Below are positions 1 through 12,207 of a DNA stretch of 64,000 nucleotides, one piece after another. The notes under the pieces were generated by a model. It saw nothing but the letters and a program-made list of their open reading frames with translations, searched no databases and was not told where the DNA came from. Source of the stretch: Blakeslea trispora (lineage: Eukaryota > Mucoromycota > Mucoromycetes > Mucorales > Choanephoraceae); the NCBI GenBank assembly GCA_025331445.1, contig JAIWNE010000056.1, forward strand, positions 1-64,000, given 5' to 3'. The position numbers were made by a program, and so were the translations under genes. Each line of letters begins with the position of its first letter. Positions within the stretch are counted from its first letter, which is position 1.

Positions 1-1403
1 ATACATAAAAATGAGTAACTTGACACAAGCATTCAAGAATTCCATGCTAAGTATAAATTGGGGGAGGGTACTATTGTATGACTATGACAAGATAAGTCAG
101 TAGCTCTGTTTTCATACTTTCGAGATTCTGTTAGGGAAGGGGGAAAGAGGATGGCACAATGGTGATTTAACCGTATCAAAAAGACGGCTATTAAGGGCTT
201 TGAATATGTCTTTTTTTCTTAAAGACGTTTAAAGTAGTCGCTCCAGGGTACCCTTAAGTAGAGGATTTTTTTGAGTAAAACACTCTTAGATAGAGTGACT
301 ACTATAACAAGTCATGATTAAAACGAACTTTGCAAAGTCTATTAACACTGAGAGCATGAATTACATTTATCGTTCCACTTAAACGAGTCCAAGCTAAAGT
401 CATCATACATTTTCCTTTTATAAGGATTTGAATATTTGGCAAATCAATAACTATTGGATTTTGACTTTTTTTTTTTGAGACAATGAATTTCATAAGGTTA
501 CGCATAAAGAGGTTCAGCACACTCAAGATGGATGATAAATCAATCAAAAGTTGAAACTTCAAATACGAAAAAAGATTCAAACAAAAAAAAATAAGAGAGA
601 GAGAATAGTCTTCTTAAGATGGATTCACTTGAGAAATCCAAGTTCATTTACATTCTGCTGAAACAAGATGGTGATCATCTTGAAGAATGTATTCAAAATA
701 GGGATAGCAAAACTGGTTGGTTTTATAGAAAGAAAATAGTCGAGCTAATACATGCTGTATGATTAAATATAAAGTATTTCAAGGAATTACAGCAGAAATC
801 ATGAGCTTGAGGACAAAAATAGAACTCTAAGCTTAGCATCAGGTCTACTGAGCAATACTAGCCTGACTATTAGATTTAATATACTTGTACTTTTCTAGAT
901 ATATATATTGCTTATCGATGCTGATAAAATACATTCTAAGCTTAAATCAAGTCTATAGTTGGTTCAAAAATAGATTATGCTTAAATACAGTTCCTGTTGT
1001 ACTTTAAAAGAAAAAGATTACACTATGGGATTTAGTCCTTTTAATGATATGACATAAATTACAACTAAACTCTTAATTATGTCTAAATATATGATCAAGA
1101 TGGACGGCTTTTATACTTTGAACGTTTATCTCTTTTGTGAATTTTTATAATTGTAAATTTACAAAACAAAAGAATGAATGCAGTGTTTCATGGAAAAAAA
1201 AAAGAACAAGGTGAATCTTTTCTTGTTATTAGGATGTACACGAACTTTATGATATTACCGAAAAGTGTATGCAGAAAAAAAAATGTATAGAAATAAAGGA
1301 AGAATATATAACTGAAAAAAAAAGGGTGGGGGGAAGAGTGATGGAGGGAGAAAGTGAATGCAACCCTTTTTTTTTTGGTAAAAAAAGAGGAGGGGGGAAA
1401 CTA
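1..1403. other. Intergenic, no convincing gene
   Basis: AT-rich sequence downstream of the calcium pump. Several short open frames exist but lack family signatures. The most protein-like is a 47-codon frame on the plus strand from an ATG at 619 to a stop ending at 762, with mixed residues rather than homopolymer translation; I cannot assign it. The frames overlapping 1247-1622 are antisense to the 3' end of the calcium pump or run through A/T tracts. Confidence 0.6.
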
Positions 1404-4400
1404 CTAAAGGCTTCGAATAGATCCCGATGCGTGGGAGCGGAAGTCATTGTTATGCTTGGAAGACCGGGAATGCATTGTGTTTGTTCTTTCGTTAGGATTC
1501 CAGGACATACGCTCATTTCCTGCAACGTATACAGAAGGAACTGTGCTTTGATTGCCACCCAAGTATTTCTCACGAGCAGCAGCACTAAAGAACAAGAATC
1601 CAAAAATATCATCTGGAATTAGACGAATAACGACACCAATAGGTAAGGATATAAAGCCGATAAGGACAGCAATAGCCCACTGTGTTGCATCCAGTGGCAC
1701 TACTTGGAAAGCAGGACCACCAAACTGTACAATTAGAACCTGACCAATGGCACAGATAAAGAAGATGGCAATAAAGAACTTATTTGCAAGGATGTTGGTA
1801 AAGATGTTGATACGACTGTCAATTCTTCGACAACTAAACAAAAATAAAATAAAAATCAGTAACTAGTTCATACAGAGATCATCTATGAGATCTACTTACT
1901 TGATTTCATTAAAGATCTGGCAAAAGACAAATGTGTTGAATACAAGTGTTTGTAAAGCAGCGCCATCTTTTGGTAAATGTATCACATCAGTATACAAAAT
2001 GATAAGGGTTACTGTAATCTGAAAGATAGCTTGACCAATAATCATCTTCCACATTTTGAATGTGATTAAAGGAGCAGTTCTAGGCTCGGGTCGACGTAGC
2101 AGTAATTCTTCTGTAGGTGGATCAGTAGCCAAGGCCAAAGCAGCAAATGTATCCATAATCAAGTTGACCCAAAGCAATTGAACGGCAGTTAGAACAGATT
2201 TCTGTTCAGTACTGGCTACAGCAGAGATAAAGGTCAAAATGACAGCAGTGATATTGACAGTGATCTGGAATTCTAAAAACTTCTTGACGGCATCATTCAC
2301 ACAACGTCCCCACATAATAGCCTTGACTATACTTGAGAAATTATCGTCCATCAGAATAATACTGGAGGCTTCCTTGGCGACTTCTGTACCAGCAATACCC
2401 ATTGAGAAACCAACATCAGCCATTTTGAGGGCAGGACCATCATTTGTACCATCACCAGTGACTGCAACAATCTCACCTAGTTCACGAAGACGGCCTACAA
2501 GAATACGCTTATCCTCTGGACTTGAACGAGCTAGTACTTGTAATCGAGGCAAGATAGCATCCATTTCAGACTGAGGAAGCTTTCTGAAAGCCGGACCCTC
2601 CATCACAATACCACCCGATGTGTAAATGCCACATTGTTTAGCAATCGATTTAGCGGTTACAATGTTATCACCAGTTACCATACGAACAAATACACCTGCT
2701 CTTTGACAAGCTTGAACAGCTTCAGGGACGCCTTCACGGAGTGGATCTTCAATACCCACAACACCAAGGAAAGTAAGCGACTTGTCATGTACAATATCAT
2801 CGTAAGGAACACCATCCTCTGAGGAATCTAAAGGACCTCTAGGTGGCCATTGTTCAAAATCGATATAAGCAAGACCAAGTGTTCTTAAACTGCGAGTGGC
2901 ATAACTTTGAATAATACGACTGATTCGATCGACATCATCTTCAGTCATACTTCGAGTATTTACAGTACTATAATTATCATGTGTGGTAGAAGATGACTTT
3001 TGAAGTGACAGAATAGATGAACAGAGGCCCAAGATGATTTCGGATGCACCCTTGACATGAACACGATAGACTGTTTTACCAGGTTGACTAGGATGAGGAA
3101 CAACAATGACTGTAGCCATTGCCTTGCGTTCAGAGCTGAATGGGTATGCTTGTTCAACAATCCATCGAGTACGAAGAGAGTCGTAATGTTCGGCTTTCAC
3201 ATCCCGAGAGAATTGTAAGAGAGCAGTTTCAGTCTTGTTACCAACAAAGCAAGGTTCACCTTTTTCGTTTTCACCTTCAAATGCAGTTGAATTTACAGCA
3301 ATCGATTGGTTGACTATGTTGAGGACATCTTTAGGGGTAGTAGATGCAACGTCTTTGATATCAATCAAATCGGAACGAGATGCAGGTGGATTCTTGATAA
3401 AGCGAAGAGAGGACCCAAATGTACCAGCAACAACTGTCATCTTGTTCTGAGTCAAGGTACCCGTTTTATCAGAGCATACAGTGGTAGCATTACCCATCGT
3501 TTCACAAGCAGCCAAAACACGCACCAAATTGTTATCCTTGAGCATACGTTGAGTTGCATAAGCAAGTGCTACAAAAAGAGGGGGGTTGATTAGTAAAATA
3601 ATAAACAAAAGAAAATGACGCTTTATGTTTATGTGTATTCATACCTAATGTGACAGCCAGAGGAAGACCTTCGGGAACTGCCACAACAACAATAGTGACA
3701 ACAACAATCAAGATCTTCATGATATCCATAACGATTTCAGTAGCTTGATCGGGAACACCATTTTTCCATCCCACAAAGTAACGGATCAACAAGACAATCA
3801 GCATCAGTAAACCAGCAGCAGAACCAAGCTTGGCGATCAGTTCAGCTAGAGCATTGAGTTTTTCCTGAAGTGGTGTACTCTCTGGCTCAGAACGCAAGGC
3901 CATCATGGTACGGCCATAGTAAGAATGTTCACCGATACTAGTCACAAGATAAGTACAGACACCTTCCAGTACCTTGGAGCCTGATATAATAAAGGGGTCG
4001 CTGGATGCCTTGTGCTCAGCCTGAGGCACAACTTGATTTTTAGATTTGAAGCCAGACTCTGAAGAAGAAGGGGAGTCCAATGGGTAACTCGCATTGTCTT
4101 TGGTTTGATTGTAGGCTAGTCGTTCGCATGTTTGCCAATTTTGTTTACGTACAGCATCTGATTCACCTGTAGCAGCAGATTCGTCACACTTGAGATTGTG
4201 TCCCTCGATAAAGATACCATCAGCAGCAACAATGTCTCCTGGCTCAAGATGAAGAATGTCGCCTACTTGAATGTCATGTACAGAAATCATACTTACAGTA
4301 GATTCTCGAGTTGCCTATTAAGATAGATTTTTTTTTATGGAGTCAATATAAATTCGTATTTAGTATTGTTTGTTTTACCTTGACAGCGCGATCTTCTTTC

Positions 4401-5248
4401 TTTGCATTCAATTTGCGGAATTGCTTTTCTTTTTGATAATCATTTACACTGCCGACAAGAACGACCATCAGGATTGCCACAATAATAGCTACACCTTCAA
4501 CCCATTTGACGCCTGGTATACGGTTACCAAAAGTATCATATTCAGGTACAGCAATATCTTCATATAAGCCAACGCCCAAAGAAACCACAGCAGCAATGGC
4601 CAACAAAATCTAATATATGCCAGGTCATAGATTAGTACATGATGCATAACATTTAATTTCTCATCTTTCTAATCATTTTTTTTTTTTTACCAAAGTTTTA
4701 TCTTGGAACGCAATCCACATGAGAGCAAAAATGCTCTTAGTTTCTGTTTCAGGAAGCACATTGGATCCAAATACAGATGTTCTTTGTGGAAAAGCTGAAG
4801 CGTCAGGAGCAGGTACATTAGTATCTGTTCTATGCGTCAATTGTCGACCGACTGAATGAACAGTCGGTGTTCTCTTTACATCAATTTCCTCAATGTAGAT
4901 AGAGTCATCTCTTTCCTTCATCACTTGGCTGAGCGTTATTTTAGCATGTTTAGGTCCATTAGGCTTTAAACCAGTATGTACATCAACGTGAAGACCACGA
5001 GCAACGCCTTCTAGACCACCGTATGAGCGCAACAAAGGCAAGTTTTTTGGATCCATCAAGGCTGACAGTTGTTGGTTTGTGAATGCAAAGGGATTGGATG
5101 GGTCATTGTGGGGTGTGAGATTGTCTCCCAGATCGATTCTGACACCATCATTTAATGCTTTCTCGTCTAGAAATGTTGAAGCACTGGGTGTTGCAATGAT
5201 CGTTGGATCTTCGCTATGAATATTGACTGGGTGGTGCTTGTGAGTCAT
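1404..5248 (-). CDS. PMC1: P2B-type calcium-transporting ATPase (PMCA/PMC1-like)
   Basis: A P-type ATPase that would pump cytosolic Ca2+ across the vacuolar or plasma membrane. Five exons on the minus strand (5248-4691, 4609-4379, 4314-3645, 3568-1900, 1833-1404) keep frame and give about 1185 residues. Visible signatures: ISVHDIQVGD and EPGD in the actuator region, the PEGLPLAV turn in M4, CSDKTGT with the phosphorylated Asp at about residue 520, TGDGTNDGPALK in the P domain, and NLIMDTFAALALATDPP in the M6 region, wording typical of PMCA rather than SERCA pumps. The N-terminus of about 190 residues is hydrophilic. The C-terminal tail after M10 is only about 60 residues, Ser/Asn/Arg rich, and I see no obvious long calmodulin-binding helix like that of animal PMCAs. 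Family assignment is firm; the membrane it sits in is inference. Confidence 0.93.
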
Positions 5249-6493
5249 TTTGAGATTTCCTTTTTTTTTTTGTAATGATTAGAAACCCCCTCTTCTTTTT
5301 TAGCTTTTTATTCCCTCTTTCAATTTCCTTTTATTAGTGAACAAAGAAGGGAAAAGCGATTAGGATGAAATGTTCTTTGAAATAGTCAAGAGGATATATA
5401 TAAAACGAATTAATATATAATACAAGAATAAATAATATGAAAAAAAAAAAGAAAATAAAGGTAAGGAAAAAAAACTTGCTTCTTAAAAAGCAATTAAAAT
5501 ATTTTTCGACATTTATGTATGTTCAGTCAAGAATACTTAAGGAGACAATTCTGCTATAAGCTTTCTATAGAACGGGGTAAGCAAAAAGAGGTATCCAATA
5601 GAGGAGACAGGGAAAATCATAGCTGCGTGAAGACGTATTGCTAGATGTCTGAATACAAACATATCTTGAAGCGCGGGGTATGTTTTTGCTTGTAAGATCG
5701 TAAAAGAAGTTTCCTGCAGATAAAAAGAGAGGTTCTTTTTCCTTTTGTTTGCATGATCTGCAACGTATCAGATTTTCTTTCTATTTTTTTTATCATTTTT
5801 GGAAGTAAAAGTCTGAAAATATTAAGTGACTATTGACTTTCTCTTAATATGTTCATTCCTATCAATGCGGTGCAAGTACGGGGATACTGCCATGTGTATT
5901 TCTATTTGCCCTTAAAATGACTCTTTCTAAAAGAAGAGTGGAACATAGACAGAGTACAAAGCAAGAGCAAACAGAAAGTAAGATGATATCCCTCCCCTTA
6001 GATACCTCCTATAGATATAACTCAGGCCAAAGTAATCATTGGTCTGCACATAACTATACATAATGATGTCCTCCTGTCCATGAACAGCCATCACTTTCTT
6101 CATGGATTCTTGACCCATAAGGTTTCTGTTCTCAAGTAACATCAGGTCAGCGTAAGAGATATTGAAAAGAAGGGGGGAAAAAAGAGTACTGAACTTTTAT
6201 AGATTTTTCATTCCTCTGGAATGCTTTCATAAGATTATGCATCTTCGATATTTAAAGTTTGATCATCCAAAGAATCTTGAAGGGACTCTCTTTTTCTTAC
6301 ATTGGTTGCTAGCATTATTTATGCGACAGTGGCGGAGATTTCTTTTTGTTAAAAAAGGCATTCTGTTTTTCATTTCCATAACAGGACGGATTCAAAAGTT
6401 ATGAATGAATGAACATTTTCTAGCAATTGTATCTCTACTTCTTTTTTTTTCTGTATTTTCCTTTTATTTTTACTCTGTTTATTGATTTTTGAA
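5249..6493. other. Divergent intergenic region between calcium pump and myosin light chain
   Basis: Holds the upstream regions of two divergently transcribed genes. It is rich in A and T runs, for example 5260-5270 and 5440-5475. Short frames at 5927-6142 (minus) and 6162-6404 (plus) have no recognisable motif and low-complexity, Phe/Leu-rich translations, so I do not call them genes. Confidence 0.6.
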
Positions 6494-7166
6494 ATGGCAC
6501 CCAACGTAAGTTTATTGGAATAAAAGACAGGACAGGGGCTTTTCTTAAAGATTGAAACGTATAGAACAAAAGACGTCAAAATTCAAATGTGTTTGCTATG
6601 TTTGATAAAGCTCAAGTGATGGAATTTAAGGATGCTTTTAGTATCATGGATACAAATAGTGATGGACTTGTAGATGTCAATGATTTGAAAGTAACATTCG
6701 AAAGACTAGGTAAATGATAAATAGAGCAGACGATCAGGACAGCTTCTAACTACATTTCGGGGGTGATACGCACGACGTGTAGGACAACCTGCAACTACTG
6801 AAGAGATCGAAGCTATGATGGGCGATGCAACAGGACCTATCAATTTTACTGTATTTTTGACGTTGATGGCAGACAAAATGGCAGACACAGACCCAGAAAA
6901 TACAATTTTAAAAGCATTTTCGGCATTCGATGAAAACCGAAATGGAAAAATCAATGCATCTTATCTAAGGGAGTGTATGACAACAATGGGGGATAGATTT
7001 ACAGATGAAGAGGTAAAGCAATCATAGCTTTCATTGAGTTTGAAATAAGCAAGCTGATTAGGGCTTCTGTTATTAGGTTGACATAATGTTTAAAGGCTCA
7101 GTAGTTGATGAAGAAGGAAATTTCAACTATAGAGATTTTGTACGTATTCTAAAACATGGAGAATAA
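6494..7166 (+). CDS. RLC1: Myosin regulatory light chain (EF-hand)
   Basis: Light chain that binds the neck of a conventional or type II myosin and tunes contraction, for example at septation. Four exons (6494-6505, 6565-6709, 6783-7012, 7077-7166) give 158 residues, the usual size. The 12-nt first exon encodes only MAPN; splicing to 6565 restores the family N-terminus with SNVFAMFD. Matching motifs follow: FKDAF before EF-hand 1 (loop begins DTNSDG, with the Ca/Mg-coordinating acids present), GPINFTVFLT, TTMGDRFTDEE, and the terminal NFNYRDFVRILKHGE. Basic residues and Ser11 sit where animal RLCs carry the MLCK site, while the neighbouring Thr is Asn10. The introns have GT and AG ends and a CTAAC branch-like element near 6747. 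Distinguished from calmodulin and essential light chains by the GPINF and GDRFTDEE motifs. Confidence 0.93.
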
Positions 7167-9144
7167 GCCTTCTCTATCATATATCACCACCTTGTTTTGT
7201 CAATGTACCTGTAAATAGTCAATAATAATAAAATTAACTTTCTCATTCAAATATATTCATGGCCTTTCACAAAGACTTATTTTCCTGATCTAATTAAAAG
7301 CAATTGATACAAGAGCTAAGAGAGCAAGGTTTCGGTGATGTATCTTTGTTACGGGTATAAGGATATAAATTTTAATGCAAAGCATAAAGCGATACAAACA
7401 CAAACGATATGACAGACAAAGAGGAGATAATGATAGCAGCCTGTTCCTGGTTTGTGTCAGAAAAAGAAGCTCATTAAAAATAGCAAATTACTCTTCAAGT
7501 CCGGTCATGCATAATATAGGTGTTACAACAGTACTTTTTTTGAAGATGTTGTTTCTTTTTTTAACAATGAATTTCCGAGTCTATGCAATCCTTTATAAAT
7601 TCAAATGATCGACAGCAGTAGAAAAACATAACAAAGCAATGCAATCATAATCAAAATAGTACAATAACAATTTATTATACGATCAAGGTACAGCATTCAT
7701 AAGATGAAAGAGTTGTTTGTCGGAAAATAAACAATTTGTTCACTCAGTGATTCATCTCCCAAACAGCGCACAACACTCCATGGTTCGCGTCTTTCCTTGT
7801 GAATTTAAAGAAAAAAGATTCTAGATGTATAACAGCAGCTTAGCTTTGAGGGGCTATACAAATGTTCAAACTATCTAGTTACTCAAATGAGGATACAGTA
7901 ACCCTAGATATAAAAAAATTTTTTTACAAATGATGTGCTATTTAATTGTGTAGATATATGTTTGTATACATACAATTGTTGGTGTGATTTACAGCATGCA
8001 TGTACATATATGCTATGAATATTTCTCGATACAGCAGTATCATATTCTAACTAATGAACAGCAAACTATTAATGGCTAACATCCGTATGAGCTACAAAAG
8101 GTTGATTGCTACTAGTATACATGATTTTTGGATGGAAGACATTCAAGACATTTGAGACAGGGCAAGCAGAATGAATTTAAGCATTTGTACCCCTTCTCCG
8201 CTTTCCTCTGTCTCCTTTATTTTTTATGCCTTTTTCCTTGTTCGTTTTTACACTGTTACCTTTTCTTCTTGCCAATGTCGTATTATACTGTTGTATCAAC
8301 GGGGGTTGTTTCTCGTGACTCAAGCTCAGCACATTAGAAAGAAACTTATCAAAGAATTGAATATGTGCGATGTTTGGTATTACTGTGAATGAAGGATTGA
8401 AAACAGAGGCGGATTCTCTGTAAACAAGATCCATGATTATCCAAAACAAGTTTTTGTCTTGTACACCTTGTTTGATCAACTTTGCTTAAAATCAACTGCT
8501 CAAGTAGATGATAACAATTTTAGTTTGAGAACATTGTTTTATATTGTCGGGCATGTCAAGTTTTTGTACCGGATTTCTCTTCTTACAATGATGCTCAACT
8601 TGCATTAAGGATTGAATTGTTTTTGCTTGGTCATTTCTTATCCGAAATATTCTGTGGAAAGATGCTTAGCAGAGGCAAGTCTGCTTTTGTTCAAGACAGT
8701 TACACTAATTTTCGAAAGACATTGCAACACGTAGTGGAGAAATGTATCTTATATTGAACAAATAGGCACGAATTTGAGAGCCGTAACGTTGTAGTCGATC
8801 AGTATTACTAAACTTCCCAAGTCTTTTGGAGTATTAAAAGAATAAGGAGAAACTACCGAGCCCTTCTTTTCGATTATAACTATGCATCGCACTAGCTTTG
8901 TCATAAAGAGCCACATGAATATGTATGTATATATGCATATATACAGCTATACGCCAAATTCGTTGCTTTGGCTATACCATACAGATATTTTGAGACAGTA
9001 GACACAATAACATAACAGTGGCAAACGTACTAAAACAGATTGCTGGCCTTTTTTCCTGTCTAAAAATAATCCTATTTTTTTTTTCTGAAACAAACAAATG
9101 CTATCAGTCCAAGTGTTTTATGAGGATAGGTTTTTTTTCATAAT
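7167..9144. other. Intergenic, with one weak coding-like fragment
   Basis: No gene with recognisable motifs. Between 8524 and 8757 (plus) a 77-codon frame opens directly after an acceptor-like TTTTAG and reads as mixed, protein-like sequence ending at TGA; it could be the last exon of a lost or unrecognised gene. I found no convincing upstream exon. Other short frames at 7375-7608 and 8128-8479 look like chance openings. Confidence 0.5.
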
Positions 9145-9183
9145 AGGGGGGTTCACATTGGTACAAAATCTCATCATAAATTC
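9145..9183 (+). repeat. Left terminal inverted repeat of Harbinger element
   Basis: Matches the reverse complement of 12208-12246. The first 17 bases are perfect; after two mismatches there follow CAAAATC and then an ATCA(T/C)AAATT block. Confidence 0.85.
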
Positions 9184-9399
9184 TTATCATAAACTGTTTT
9201 AATCTAGTCAATAAAGGTGATTGAGACGGAGGTCCTACAATTTTGAGAGGTTTTCCATCACCAAACTCGACACTCATCACAAAATTGGAGTAAGAAATTT
9301 TAAAGGTTTTTTATTGGCTTAGAATTTGTATAAGTATTTTTCTTTTCTCTTTGCCATCTCTTGCTTCTGACAGAAGATGTCGAGAATTGTCTACTGTGG

Positions 9400-10605
9400 T
9401 CATACCTCCTTCATCATCACATCTAAAATCTTCTTCGTCTTCCGTCGTAGTCTAATTTTCATCTTATGCATCTTTTTGGCATAAAAAAAGCTATGTAAAA
9501 GACAGCAAGTTTTTAACCACATGTTGATGCGTGCTACATCTTGCTTGGTGTCCACTGGCATTCTGAGCTCACGCAAGCTTTGAAAGCGACCTTTCAGAAT
9601 ACCAATGCAGTTTTCAACTTTCACTCGTGCTCTTGCGTGTTCCCAATTGAACTTTTGTTCTTGCTCCGTAAAACCTGTGTTCCTGATTTTCAAAATAGGT
9701 ATCACTGTTAGGGTGGCAGAGTAGGCGCTATCTCCCAAGATGTATTCTTCGTCCTGGAAGTATTCAGCAGGTTTCAGCCCCAGGTTACTACTGCTGTAGA
9801 CTCTGTTGTCATGGGCTGAACCTGCATGTCCTGAATAACACATGGTTATTCTCTTGTTATTGTCGCAGACAATCATGGCTGCTACTGCGTAGAATGACTT
9901 TCTGCAGTAGAAGGAGACTGGATCCCAGGAAGGTCTAGTCGCAAGGCGGAGAAGAGTTCCATCTATAAACCCAATACAAGAAGGAAATCCATGCTGCTCT
10001 TCAATCTCTTTTTTGATGGTGCTCTTCTCCGCTCTTGTAGGCCATCTCAAATATGTTTCTCCCAATTCTTGAACTACTGCGATGATGAACCTTTGTGTGA
10101 ACTTCACAACTGATCCTTCTATATACATAAACTTCAAATTGGTAATCTTTTTTGTTTTTTTTAAGGAATATCTTACCACTGATTCCAGCTTTTCTAGCTA
10201 CTTTTCCGACTGAAGTTCCGTTGCCATAGGTTCCAAGTCTTTCTAAAGCAACAATAGCTTGAGTCCTAATGTCTACTTGGGGCTTGGTTCCACTGGGTTG
10301 ATACATTTTATTTGTCTTGATCAGATCAAGTAAGGTCTTGAATGAATTGTAATTCATTCTAACCTCTTGACAAAAGCGTTATTTTCAAGACCTTGAATAT
10401 ACATGTAATTTTCAAACATGTTTGATTTCGCCAAGTGGATTCTTTCTTTAAGGTAACGGCAAGAATGCACTGCACAAAGTAAAGACAATAGTTCTAATGT
10501 TTCCTCTCCATCAGAGTTAATGCTTTCGTTGTCGGCAGCAGCACTGGCTAAGGCCTTGGCTTCAAGCTCTTCAATTATTTGTTGCTTTTGAGTAATTTTA
10601 GACAT
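9400..10605 (-). pseudogene. Harbinger DDE transposase, frame broken
   Basis: Nuclease of a PIF/Harbinger element (DDE superfamily endonuclease, HARBI1-like). The main exon (about 10145 down to 9400) carries CIGFIDGT with the first catalytic Asp, GHAGSAHDNRV, YILGDSAY with the second Asp, and the ARVKVENCIGILKGRF block holding the final acidic residue. A short intron (GTAAGATATT to TATATAG, about 10181-10121) joins it to an exon beginning near 10357. The N-terminal piece (10605 down to about 10370) ends in a stop because the frame slips at AAGAGGTTAGAATGA near 10350-10372; one missing base would restore the run into MNYNSF. I read this as a 1-nt deletion. Translation could restart at 10357, but the acidic N-terminal part would then be lost. 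Confidence 0.85.
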
Positions 10606-10684
10606 CGTTATAGAAATAGATGAAGGAAAGAAAAAACTATCAAGAAAAATATTTTGGAGATTGAGAATTTATTTAAAAAAAAGT

Positions 10685-11131
10685 TTATAACGTTTCGAGT
10701 GTTTCAAACACATGGTTGCGGTATTGCTCGAACGTCAAAGCCCCTTCGTGGTACAGCTCTTTCAACCAAGAAAGCTCCGTCTTTGCAGCTTCGTTATCTG
10801 CCATTGCCTTGATGGCGCCGGTAATCGTCTGCATCGAGCTTGCCGTGCTTATCTCGGTTGAAAGCCGCTCTTCATCGAACTTGAACTGCTTTTGAGCGCG
10901 TTCGTTCTGGCGTTCCACAAGCTGCGCCAACAACTTGTGGTTTGTCGCTCTTTTTCTACTTTGAGTTGCCACCCTCTCAACATCAATTAGCTCTTCTTCG
11001 ACAGGCTGCGTCAATTCCTGTCCAAGCATGATTTCTTCAACGTCCTCGGTATCGTTGGAATCACAAGGTGGGTTTACCGAGACACTTGTACCCCAGATAT
11101 CATTCAGTCTGTTAAAATTAGGGCAAATCTT
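10685..11131 (-). pseudogene. Second Harbinger frame, C-terminal part only
   Basis: A frame on the transposase strand, 80 bp upstream of it. It opens after an acceptor-like TATGTAG at 11132, starts KICPNFNRLNDIWG, and ends ETLETL. It is acidic in the middle and helical and Gln/Glu/Arg-rich after that. Harbinger elements usually encode a Myb/SANT-like DNA-binding partner, and this looks like the C-terminal region of such a partner. The N-terminal DNA-binding part is not visible in the 110 bp up to the LINE or the 78 bp beyond it, so the gene appears truncated. Function is inferred from position; no DNA-binding motif is seen. Confidence 0.5.
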
Positions 11132-11240
11132 CTACATATAATCTATATAGAATTCAGTTTTTGAAGCGATAGAAAGAGAGATTTATTGAATGATGTATGG
11201 TTAGTTTTCAAGCAGGTGAAATAATTGTGAAGATATTTTA

Positions 11241-11255
11241 GGGTCACTCATTCTT
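11241..11255 (+). repeat. Target site duplication, left copy
   Basis: GGGTCACTCATTCTT, identical to 12153-12167; it immediately precedes the T run of the LINE. Confidence 0.9.
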
Positions 11256-12152
11256 TTTTTTTTTTTTTTTTTTTTTCTTAAATGATTTTATTTGCCGCAC
11301 GTATGATGTAGCCTAATTGGGCTGCAACATAGAGGTGCTCGACAATGATTTATTTTAAGAATATAATAATCGGTAAAAAAACTTTAACCAATAAGAGAAA
11401 TTTAACGTTAAACTAAGTGTTGTTGAGCAGCGATGAATCTTCGGCAGCATGGCGATGTACCCTCCAGAGAGTCTGCCTGAAGACCATTTCCGCGAGGAAA
11501 GGAAGTCGTTGGTGGACGTGAGCCCAATGGGCCTTCCACAGCTCTGAGAGAACAATTGGCAAAAGTAATTCAGGTGGAAGAGGGCAAGAAGGCCGAGTAG
11601 AAATGGAGTTGAAATTCAGGGATTTGTAGGCAGCAGCAATGATGTCAATGGTGGTGCTGGGCCAAAGAAATTCACGGATAACCGCATCCCAATAGATGAA
11701 TTTTTGTGGGCATCGGAAGAAAAAATGATAGAGGGTTTCTTCCTCTTGACAGGAGACACAAAGAGGGTCCGCAATACTGGGGAGAGCAAGGCGATGCAGG
11801 AGCAGGCGAGTGGGAATTTTGCCGACAATGAAGCGGTATGTTGCATTGCGTTGGACGCTGGTCAGAGCAAGACGCCAGAATGCAAGCCATGCGGAAGCTG
11901 AACCCAAAGATTGTGCAGCAAAATGTTGTGTGGCTGCTTTCGAAACTGCCGCTTTGAAGTGGAGGCGAGCCACAGAAAAGGAAGTGAAAGAGGGATCAGA
12001 GATGGGCAACCGCAATGCATGGATGAAAGTCTGAAATCCAGTGGAGCGCTGAATAGCAGGTAAGTAGGCAGGATTGTACAAGCTGAGAGAAGTGGGAGAG
12101 AGACATTGGACAAAGAAAGGTTCAAGACGGCATTGACCAGCCGTAACGGCTC
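11256..12152 (-). mobile_element. 5'-truncated non-LTR retrotransposon (LINE) insertion
   Basis: A retroposed 3' fragment of a LINE in minus orientation. It is flanked by an identical 15-base target duplication, starts on the plus strand with a run of about 20-25 T (the poly(A) tail of the inserted copy), and contains the 3' end of the pol-like frame. The body is less AT-rich than its surroundings. Perfect duplication, long tail and an undamaged 3' reading frame suggest a recent insertion. Confidence 0.9.
11413..12152 (-). pseudogene. LINE pol 3' fragment with zf-RVT-type zinc-binding end
   Basis: About 246 residues of a LINE polyprotein C-terminus, open from the truncation point to the stop at 11413. 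It shows the region that follows reverse transcriptase in many non-LTR elements: WRLALTSVQRNATYRFIVGK, then CVSCQEEETLYHFFFRCP, a Cys-Cys-His-Cys pattern as in the zf-RVT family, then W-rich helices. No catalytic reverse transcriptase or endonuclease motifs are present, so it cannot move by itself. The ATG at 12159 lies in the target duplication and is accidental. Confidence 0.85.
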
Positions 12153-12167
12153 GGGTCACTCATTCTT
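12153..12167 (+). repeat. Target site duplication, right copy
   Basis: GGGTCACTCATTCTT, identical to 11241-11255, at the truncated 5' end of the LINE. It places the insertion in the subterminal region of the Harbinger element. Confidence 0.9.
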
Positions 12168-12207
12168 CAAGCGATTTAATCGATTTAATAGGCTCGTTTT
12201 TAAAACT

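Noticed and set aside
1247..1622. Frames on both strands near the window start
   Set aside because: They overlap the last exon of the calcium pump or translate A/T-rich flank; no motif.
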